NCBI GenBank assembly: GCA_903970285.1
Contig: CAJCHN010000100.1
Span: forward strand, 1-44,361
Length of the DNA stretch: 44,361 nt
DNA from: Rhodanobacteraceae bacterium
GTDB lineage: Bacteria; Acidobacteriota; Terriglobia; Terriglobales; Acidobacteriaceae
Direction: 5' to 3'
Every line of letters starts with the position of its first letter. Position 1 is the stretch's first letter. Shown here one piece after another: positions 1-5,384 of this stretch. The translations under genes and the position numbers were made by a program. Under the pieces are notes generated by a model that saw only the letters and a list, made by a program, of their open reading frames with translations, ran no database searches and was not told the DNA's origin.

Positions 1-176
1 CCGGTGGGCAGCGCGCGCGTGGTGCAGATGCTGATGGTGGTGGTCTTGCCGGCGCCGTTCGGACCCAGCAGGCCGAAGAGTTCTCCCGCCTCGACCTGCA
101 AATCGATGCCATCGACCGCGGTAACGCTTTGCTTGCCCGGATAAAGCTTCCGCAAACCCTCAACTTCGACAATCAC
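1..176 (-). CDS. ABC transporter ATP-binding protein (N-terminal part)
   Basis: This is the start of an ATPase subunit that would power an ABC transporter; the gene runs off the left edge of the window. About 58 residues are visible. They begin with the usual strand containing VEGLRKLY, continue through [10 protein letters not shown], and contain an intact Walker A motif [10 protein letters not shown] at about residues 37-46. The pattern [19 protein letters not shown] followed by [12 protein letters not shown] is typical of the ABC-2/daunorubicin-type ATPases, but the subfamily cannot be settled without the signature motif. I chose the GTG at 176 because GAGGAG lies 9 nt upstream (186-191) and a TATAAT hexamer lies just beyond. 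A GTG at 203 is also in frame but would sit directly at the -10 element. Confidence 0.85.
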   Translation of the reverse strand, partial: MIVEVEGLRKLYPGKQSVTAVDGIDLQVEAGELFGLLGPNGAGKTTTISICTTRALPT

Positions 177-203
177 TTCGGCAAGCTCCTCAGGTCCTGT
201 CAC

Positions 204-209
204 ATTATA
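204..209 (-). promoter_or_regulatory. Candidate -10 element of the ABC ATPase gene
   Basis: On the minus strand this reads TATAAT, a perfect sigma-70-type -10 hexamer. A transcript starting about 7 nt downstream would carry GAGGAG (186-191) and the GTG at 176, so the leader would be about 20 nt. No convincing TTGACA-like -35 is seen at 16-18 bp spacing, so this is a candidate only. Confidence 0.4.
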
Positions 210-355
210 GGGATTGGCGCGGAACTTCCGTCCGTGCGTCCCGCCACTCGGCTTACAAATGTCTCGGAGGGATTCAGTTCACGGGAATGCGTGAAATGCT
301 TCCCTTTCACTCCAAGGTCTAGAATGAGAGCAGACCGGTACGGGAGACGAAAGCC

Positions 356-625
356 TTGGACACGGAATCGCAGGAGACGCCACAGCAAGTGCCGGCGACA
401 GCCGAACCGGCAGCGACCCCCACCGCGAGAGGCTCGATCACGGAGCTTCGCGGAAACCTCGCGGCTGACGCCGAGTTGAAGCGCCAGCGGCAGGCCCTTG
501 AGTTGCAGCGCGAGCGGATTCTGTCTGAGCGGACCTCAAGCCCACACCGGCGCAGCGCACTGGCAGCGGCTCTGCTCGAGATCGAGGAGAAGCTCTCCGA
601 ACTGGGCTGGACGGTTCATCTCTAG
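356..625 (+). CDS. Hypothetical small charged helical protein (89 aa)
   Basis: I do not recognise this family. The start is a TTG at 356 with GGGAG at 342-346, nine bases upstream; a TAGAAT hexamer at 320-325 could be its -10. Residues 1-27 are rich in Ala, Pro, Thr and Glu and look disordered. Residues 28-85 are a heptad-like run of Leu, Ala, Arg, Glu and Gln (LKRQRQALELQRERILSER, then ALLEIEEKLSELGW) that should form one or two amphipathic helices. There is no signal peptide or membrane segment, so it is probably a cytoplasmic coiled-coil protein. The last 90 bp lie antisense to the end of the VapB-like antitoxin gene. The good ribosome site and neighbour-like codon use favour a real gene. 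Confidence 0.6.
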   Translation: MDTESQETPQQVPATAEPAATPTARGSITELRGNLAADAELKRQRQALELQRERILSERTSSPHRRSALAAALLEIEEKLSELGWTVHL

Positions 626-853
626 GAGTGAATTGCCAGTTTGTACCGTGATTGCGGGGAGGGCGAGACCCAGGACTTCCGCAAGTCTGCGAGATGCTTC
701 GCGTTCGATGAGCGCCCTGAGAGCCTCTCGAACAATTGCTGATCTCTGGCGCTGATCTCTCGCTCTGATCTCTCCCTCTGATCTCTCGCGCAGGCCCATG
801 GAGGCGTGCGCTCTGGCAAGGAGTTGGCCGTCGAGGTTGATCGTGGTGCGCAC
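536..853 (-). CDS. Orphan VapB-like ribbon-helix-helix antitoxin with an internal 13-bp repeat expansion
   Basis: The 105-residue product opens with VRTTINLDGQLLARA and continues with RSAIVREALRALIEREASRRLAE. These are the beta strand plus helix 1, and helix 2, of the VapB/DUF2191-type ribbon-helix-helix antitoxins, which bind DNA as dimers and neutralise a PIN-domain RNase. Relatives join the two halves directly as GLRERSA; here about 13 extra residues (23-37) are inserted, encoded by a 13-bp tandem repeat. The start is a GTG at 853 with GGAGGG five bases upstream. The tail after residue 60 lacks the LGG-type ending I would expect and runs into the convergent 89-aa gene. No PIN-domain toxin is present on either side, so it is an orphan or a decaying remnant. 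Confidence 0.65.
   Translation of the reverse strand: MRTTINLDGQLLARAHASMGLRERSEGEIRARDQRQRSAIVREALRALIEREASRRLAEVLGLALPAITVQTGNSLLEMNRPAQFGELLLDLEQSRCQCAAPVWA
739..790. repeat. Four tandem copies of a 13-bp unit inside the antitoxin gene
   Basis: The plus strand reads CTGATCTCTGGCG, CTGATCTCTCGCT, CTGATCTCTCCCT and CTGATCTCTCGCG head to tail (739-751, 752-764, 765-777, 778-790). The first nine bases are identical in all four and only the last four vary. Since 13 is not a multiple of three, copy number controls the antitoxin frame: one copy (the family's usual length) and four copies both keep it, while two or three do not. Confidence 0.95.
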
Positions 854-961
854 CCGTTCCCTCCATAGGATGCATCCCTCCGATCCTCGAACGGTGCGCT
901 CTTCGGTGCCGACGCTCCGTGAGATCCAGAACGACTCGATTCCTGACAAAATGGAGATACG

Positions 962-1972
962 ATGAGCACCTTTGTGACGTTGGATGAGATTCGGGCGGCG
1001 GCGGCGCGGATCACCGGAACCGCCGTCAAGACGCCGCTGGTGCAGCTGCACGTGCCCGGGTTGCCGTTCGAGGTTTGGGTGAAGTGCGAGTCGGCGCAGC
1101 CGATTGGATCGTTCAAGCTGCGTGGAGCGTTCAACATGATCGCGCAGCTTGCTCCAGCAGCTCTGGCCAAGGGAGTTATCACATACTCGAGCGGAAACCA
1201 TGCTCAGGGAGTGGCGTATGGAGCGCGCGCGCTGGGGGCGAAGGCGGTCATCGTGATGCCGGACAACGCGCCGGCGGTAAAGATCGAGGCGACGCGCGAG
1301 TTGGGGGCGGAGATCGTCTTCGTGGGGCCGGCGTCTTCGGCGCGCAGGGAGACGGCGGAGCAGATGGCGGCGGAGTTTGGCTACACGATCATCCCACCGT
1401 ACGATCATCCGCACATCATCGCGGGACAGGCCACCTGCGGACTGGAGATTGCCGAAGCCATGCCGGATGTGGACCTGGTCCTTTCGCCGGTGAGCGGCGG
1501 CGGTCTGCTGAGCGGAACGGCGGCGGCGCTGAAGCTTGCGGCCGCCGCCGGAGGCTGCAACCGGAACGTGCTGGTGTGGGGAGCAGAGCCGGAGCTGGCG
1601 GCGGATGCGAAGGAATCGTTCTACGCGCGGACGCTGGTGGAGTGGCCAGCCGCGAAGACCTCGCGAACGATTGGCGATGGACTGCGCACACAGGCGCTGG
1701 GCGTGCTGAACTTCGAGCATGTGCTGCGGTTTGTCGATGGCATTGTCACCGTTTCAGAGGAGGAGATCCTGGAGGCGATGCGGATGATGATGACCTACTC
1801 GGACCTGGTGCCGGAGCCGAGCGGAGCGGTGACGCTGGCGGCGGTCTTGTTCCATGCCATGGAGCTGCCGCGGGCGGAGAAAGTGGTGATCCTGTTGAGC
1901 GGGCGGAACATCGACCCAGCGCTGAAGTTGGCGCTGGCCCAGGATCTGCGTCTAAAAGCAACGGCGTCCTGA
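962..1972 (+). CDS. PLP-dependent threonine/serine dehydratase (threonine ammonia-lyase type)
   Basis: A fold-type II PLP enzyme that should deaminate threonine to 2-oxobutanoate, or serine to pyruvate, in the cytoplasm. The PLP Schiff-base lysine is K52 in GSFKLRGA, the substrate loop is SSGNHAQG (76-83), the phosphate-binding glycine loop is SGGGLLSG (178-185), and the C-terminus has LLSGRNID near residue 312. At 336 residues it has the catalytic domain only and no C-terminal ACT-like regulatory domain, which fits the catabolic/short form rather than feedback-inhibited IlvA. GGAG lies five bases before the ATG. A serine racemase activity cannot be excluded, because the two families share these motifs. 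Confidence 0.9.
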   Translation: MSTFVTLDEIRAAAARITGTAVKTPLVQLHVPGLPFEVWVKCESAQPIGSFKLRGAFNMIAQLAPAALAKGVITYSSGNHAQGVAYGARALGAKAVIVMPDNAPAVKIEATRELGAEIVFVGPASSARRETAEQMAAEFGYTIIPPYDHPHIIAGQATCGLEIAEAMPDVDLVLSPVSGGGLLSGTAAALKLAAAAGGCNRNVLVWGAEPELAADAKESFYARTLVEWPAAKTSRTIGDGLRTQALGVLNFEHVLRFVDGIVTVSEEEILEAMRMMMTYSDLVPEPSGAVTLAAVLFHAMELPRAEKVVILLSGRNIDPALKLALAQDLRLKATAS

Positions 1973-2040
1973 GGTCAGGCCCCTCCGCAAGAGGGCGAAT
2001 CCGGTTGATGGGTCTTGGTTCATGTGTCTTAAGGATAGAT

Positions 2041-3042
2041 ATGCGCTTTCTTGCTTGTGTGATGATCGTTGCGCTTCCCTGCTCTTTGCTGGCGCAGAAG
2101 AAGGGCAAGGACCAGTTGAGCGGGTATGACCGCTCGGCTAAAGCGACAGTGGTTCACGATACCGTGGTTTATGTGGATCCGGACGACACGTCGCAGAAGG
2201 TGACCGAGCTGCTGCCAGGTCACGAACTGGTGGTCATCCAGCACAACGGCCCATGGGTGAAGGTTTTCGCCCACACGGACGCTCCGGAGCGTGTCGACGA
2301 GGATAAGGAGCCGGAGTTCGGTGACGATCAGCCGACGCCTGAATCGGGATGGATCAAGGATAAGGGCATCGTGACGCCGGGGATGGCGGGCGGGGATGCC
2401 ATTCTTTTCGGCACGGCGGCGGGCTTCGAGGACCAGGCGGCGCAGCCCCATGCGCCCAAGGACGCGGCGATCGAGGCGAAGCTGCTCTACCGGCGAGTGT
2501 ATGAGTATGCGCCCGATTCCCCGCTGGCCGCGCAGGCGGCGTGGCGTTCTGCAGACATCCGCTGGCAATTGGAGAAGGCGGATATCTCGACGCTGCCGAG
2601 CGCCAAGGAGCAGGAGGCGTTCTTGCGGCCGCAGCTGTATGAAGGCGAGATGAAGCGGGTGATGAAGTCCTATCCGGGCACGAAGTATGCTTTTCTGGCG
2701 GCGTACGATCTGCTGGACAACAAGCTCTGCGGCGACTGGCAGGGGCTGCCGAAGTGTCCGGAGATGGAGATCAACCTGTATCTGCGGTACGCGTCGCAGT
2801 ACCAGGAGTCGCCCAAGGCGCCGGAGGCGTTCTACAACGCGGTCTATCGTGAAGGCGTGCTGGTGACGATGTACCAGGTGGATGGGCAGCAGAAGCGCGC
2901 TGATGCGGCATCCCAGAAGACCCAGGACATGGCGGCGGAGATGAAGACGCGCTTCGGCGAGAACGAGTGGACGGCACGCGCGGAGAGCATCGCCTTCCGG
3001 GTCAAGCAGGGGATCCCGGTGTACGGGACGGACCGCGAGTAA
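2041..3042 (+). CDS. Exported protein with SH3-like domain and helical repeats
   Basis: The 333-residue product starts with a signal peptide (MRFLACVMIVALPCSLLAQ, probable cleavage after LLA), so it acts in the periplasm or on the envelope. Residues 32-110 (ATVVHDTVVYVDPDD through GPWVKVFAHTD) look like a bacterial SH3 domain, a small barrel often used for cell-wall contact. The rest is alpha-helical with spaced aromatic and alanine positions (LLYRRVYEYAPDSPLAAQAAW, MKSYPGTKYAFLAAYDLL, LRYASQYQESPKAPEAFYNA), resembling TPR-like hairpins. AAGGA lies five bases before the ATG. It follows the dehydratase by 68 bp in the same direction. The function is not known. Confidence 0.8.
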   Translation: MRFLACVMIVALPCSLLAQKKGKDQLSGYDRSAKATVVHDTVVYVDPDDTSQKVTELLPGHELVVIQHNGPWVKVFAHTDAPERVDEDKEPEFGDDQPTPESGWIKDKGIVTPGMAGGDAILFGTAAGFEDQAAQPHAPKDAAIEAKLLYRRVYEYAPDSPLAAQAAWRSADIRWQLEKADISTLPSAKEQEAFLRPQLYEGEMKRVMKSYPGTKYAFLAAYDLLDNKLCGDWQGLPKCPEMEINLYLRYASQYQESPKAPEAFYNAVYREGVLVTMYQVDGQQKRADAASQKTQDMAAEMKTRFGENEWTARAESIAFRVKQGIPVYGTDRE

Positions 3043-3125
3043 AGGCCGCTCAAGTCTTTCTTGTGGGATGGCCAGGCTCAAACCGGTTGCGCAGTCGGCG
3101 AGTCAATGATCCGGGTGGGGTTGGT

Positions 3126-3131
3126 TAGAAT
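3126..3131 (+). promoter_or_regulatory. Candidate -10 element for leaderless uppP transcription
   Basis: TAGAAT ends exactly 6 nt before the uppP ATG, so a standard start site would fall on the initiation codon. GAGG at 3132-3135 is only two bases from the ATG, too close for an efficient Shine-Dalgarno site. No clear -35 is present. Confidence 0.35.
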
Positions 3132-3137
3132 GAGGCT

Positions 3138-4028
3138 ATGCCCATCCTCAAGGTCCTCATCCTTGCCATCGTGCAGGGACTTGCTGAACTTCTCCCGGTT
3201 TCGAGCTCGGCCCACGTTGTTGTTGCAGAGAAGCTGATGGGGCTTGATCCTACGTCGCCGCAGATGACACTGGTGCTGGTGATGCTGCACACGGGCACCA
3301 TGTTTGCCGTGATTGTCTACTTCTGGAAGCGCTGGGCGGCCGCGTATTTTCGCTCCGCGCAGGCGTTCCAGGAGGCGCTGATGCGGGTTGTGCTGGCAAC
3401 GGTGCTGACCGGGGTGGTCGGCTATCCGATCCAGAAGGTGATCGAGAAGACCATGTTCAAGGGGGCCCCGAAGGCGGAGATCGAACAGCTCTTCGGGCGT
3501 CTGGACCTGATCGCGGTTGCGCTGTTCTGCGTGGGCCTGCTGATCCTGTTTGCGGGTCTTGCCCGGCGGCGCAGCCTGACCGGTGTGTATGAGCGGGCGC
3601 ACGATGATGACGGGATGACCATGGGCCAGGCAGGAACCATTGGAGCCGTGCAGGGGCTGGCGCTGCCGTTTCGCGGCTTTTCGCGGTCAGGCTCGACGAT
3701 CTCGGCCGGCATGCTGGCGGGCGTGGGACGCGAAGCCGCTGAGACGTTCAGCTTCGCGCTGGCGGTCGTCCTGACGCCGGCCGTGCTGGGACGCGAGGTG
3801 CTGCGCCTGCTGAAGGCGTCGCACGAGGCGACCGCGGCCGGCGCTCCGATCGACCTGCATGGCGCCGTGGTGGGAAGCCTGGTCGGACTGCTGTTTTCGT
3901 TTATCGCCGGCCTCGCAGCGCTCAAGTGGCTGTCGGCGTGGCTTGAGTCAGGCAAGTGGTACCTGTTCGGAATCTACTGCATTGTGGCCAGCGCGGTGGT
4001 GTACTACCTGCATACAGCGGGGTATTAG
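3138..4028 (+). CDS. uppP: Undecaprenyl-diphosphate phosphatase UppP (BacA)
   Basis: An integral membrane phosphatase that converts undecaprenyl diphosphate to the monophosphate, recycling the lipid carrier for peptidoglycan and other wall polymers; it also confers bacitracin tolerance. The first family motif is QGLAELLPVSSSAH at residues 13-26, with the catalytic glutamate at 17. The second is GFSRSGSTISAG near residues 179-190. Several hydrophobic segments follow, and the length of 296 residues is slightly above that of E. coli UppP. It stands alone in its operon and is convergent with the DoxX-like gene, with 21 bp between them. Confidence 0.95.
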   Translation: MPILKVLILAIVQGLAELLPVSSSAHVVVAEKLMGLDPTSPQMTLVLVMLHTGTMFAVIVYFWKRWAAAYFRSAQAFQEALMRVVLATVLTGVVGYPIQKVIEKTMFKGAPKAEIEQLFGRLDLIAVALFCVGLLILFAGLARRRSLTGVYERAHDDDGMTMGQAGTIGAVQGLALPFRGFSRSGSTISAGMLAGVGREAAETFSFALAVVLTPAVLGREVLRLLKASHEATAAGAPIDLHGAVVGSLVGLLFSFIAGLAALKWLSAWLESGKWYLFGIYCIVASAVVYYLHTAGY

Positions 4029-4049
4029 ACCGCCACTCCATGGTGACTT

Positions 4050-4397
4050 CTAGCGGGTGTAGAGCCAGGACCAGTAGAGAAGCGGAAGCTGCAGGGGCAG
4101 ACGCAGCCACAGCAGCCAGACCGGAATCTGCGGCCACTTCCCGGGGTGCAGCGCCATGTTCAGGTTGGCGGGCATCACGCAGATCAGCAAGGCAACGAGG
4201 CCCCAGGCGGCTGCGGCGCGGGTGATGGGAACCAGCAGCCCGATGCCACCCAGAACCTCGCAGACGCCGCTGATCTGCACCAGCAGCCGGGGCGCCGGAA
4301 GATACGCCGGCATGATTCTGACGTAAACCGGTGTGATGACGAAGTGAAGGATTCCGGCTACGAGGAAGAGGATCGCGAGAAGGATGCGGCCGGACAT
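4050..4397 (-). CDS. DoxX-like small integral membrane protein
   Basis: A 115-residue protein with four predicted membrane helices: ILLAILFLVAGILHFVI, the segment around ISGVCEVLGGIGLLVPI, AAAWGLVALLICVMPA and the C-terminal LWLRLPLQLPLLYW. The GRILLAILFLVAGILHF opening and the GVCEVLGGIGLLVP second helix are characteristic of the DoxX-like family, whose members sit in the inner membrane and are often linked to thiol or oxidative stress; no specific activity can be assigned here. No good Shine-Dalgarno precedes the ATG at 4397. A TAACCT hexamer ends 6 nt before it, the spacing seen at several leaderless candidates in this window. Confidence 0.8.
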   Translation of the reverse strand: MSGRILLAILFLVAGILHFVITPVYVRIMPAYLPAPRLLVQISGVCEVLGGIGLLVPITRAAAAWGLVALLICVMPANLNMALHPGKWPQIPVWLLWLRLPLQLPLLYWSWLYTR

Positions 4398-4452
4398 CCA
4401 GTGAGGTTACAGGATTGCAGGCGGAGCCGTGCGAACCTAGGAAACGGCGGCG

Positions 4453-4487
4453 CAAAAAGAGGCGGCCGGAGAATCTCCAAGCCGCCT
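4453..4487 (-). terminator. Intrinsic terminator downstream of the DUF2383/PA2169-type gene
   Basis: On the minus strand AGGCGGC (4487-4481) pairs with GCCGCCT (4466-4460), and an inner GGAGA/TCTCC pair extends the stem. The stem is followed by CTTTTT (4459-4454). It lies 36 bp past the stop of the gene ending at 4523, in the right orientation. Confidence 0.75.
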
Positions 4488-4522
4488 GATGTTCGCTGCG
4501 TTCTAGGGGTTAGACGCGCAGG

Positions 4523-4990
4523 CTACTTGGTGGCGAGCGCATCGCGGTGCGATTTCACGTAGTCGTGCGAGTTCATGATGTGCGCGTTCTGTTCCGAAAG
4601 GAGCTGGTGCAACGGCAGCGGAAGTTCCTGCGCGAGAGCATCCTTGTAGACCTTCTTGGCCTCGTCTTCGCCCTGCTCGGCGGTGGCGAGAAGCTCGTGG
4701 TCATCGGCACCGAAGATCTTGCCCTTGATGTCGCCCCAGGTGCGGTGCAGCGCACCGGATACGGTGCCTTCCTCGTGAACGTCCTTGACGCCATGGCGGT
4801 GCAGCTCATTCTCGAGCTCGGCGCGGAAGTTCGCGCGCTTCAACGACTCCGCGAGGAAGTAGCGCTTCAGGGTTTCGTCCTTCAGGTGCTCGCCGATATC
4901 GGCAAATCCTTTCTGGCCGTCCTGCAGGATGTTGATGACGTTCTTGACAGTCTTTTCGAGTTCCGCGTTCTTGTTCGAGTCGATCGACAT
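4523..4990 (-). CDS. PA2169/DUF2383-family four-helix-bundle protein
   Basis: A 155-residue, cytoplasmic, ferritin-like four-helix protein. The family hallmark is the opening ELEKTVKNVINILQDGQKGF followed by KRYFLAESLKRANFRAELE, and later ALHRTWGDIKGKIFG with a charged last helix LLSEQNAHIMNSHDYVK. Members are of unknown function and are often stress-associated. I placed the start at the ATG at 4990 because AAGGA lies six bases upstream and the family begins here. A reading frame extending to 5137 exists but is Arg/Ser-rich and unlike the family. It is monocistronic: a terminator follows and a 7-bp inverted repeat lies about 60 bp upstream. Confidence 0.85.
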   Translation of the reverse strand: MSIDSNKNAELEKTVKNVINILQDGQKGFADIGEHLKDETLKRYFLAESLKRANFRAELENELHRHGVKDVHEEGTVSGALHRTWGDIKGKIFGADDHELLATAEQGEDEAKKVYKDALAQELPLPLHQLLSEQNAHIMNSHDYVKSHRDALATK

Positions 4991-5384
4991 AAGCGTTCCT
5001 TCGTAGGTCTGGAATGGTTGAGAGCGGATGCGACACGGCGAGAGCAGCGAAGTCAGAAGAAGTGCGCTTCGCTGCCTTGCCTTGAAGCGGATCGGGTGGG
5101 ACTGGCGCAGGGTTCCTCGGCTACCCGCGATTCTCATTCACCGAGGACAAGCAGGAGAAATCGCGAAAATCCCACTCCCCTGCCAGCACCCACCATGCCC
5201 TCCGGCGAGCTGCCGGATGGCGTGTATGCAGGGGTAGATGCCGGGCAGCGCTGAGGGTTTGCATTCTGATTCCGCCTGCTCAGGACGCGATTTCAGCAGC
5301 GGCGAAGCTGTTGTAATGAACCTTGGATGGATTTGAATGGGCGTGCAGTCTGCGCGCGGCGCGATCCGGACGAGGAATCCCCTG
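4991..5384. other. Intergenic region between the DUF2383/PA2169-type gene and ftsK
   Basis: No gene is supported in these 394 bp, which separate two divergent genes and must hold both promoters. Visible structure: a perfect 7-bp inverted repeat AGCGAAG (5046-5052) and CTTCGCT (5067-5073) upstream of the minus-strand gene, and a small hairpin TCCGGC/GCCGGA (5211-5216 with 5222-5227). The frame of ftsK is open back to an ATG at 5337. Confidence 0.5.

Noticed and set aside
739-790. Repeats considered as a CRISPR array
   Set aside because: Units are 13 bp and contiguous, without spacers, and lie inside a coding frame.
1075-2040. Long upstream extension of the SH3/repeat protein frame
   Set aside because: It overlaps the dehydratase in another frame, is Gly/Arg-rich, and the signal peptide marks the true start at 2041.
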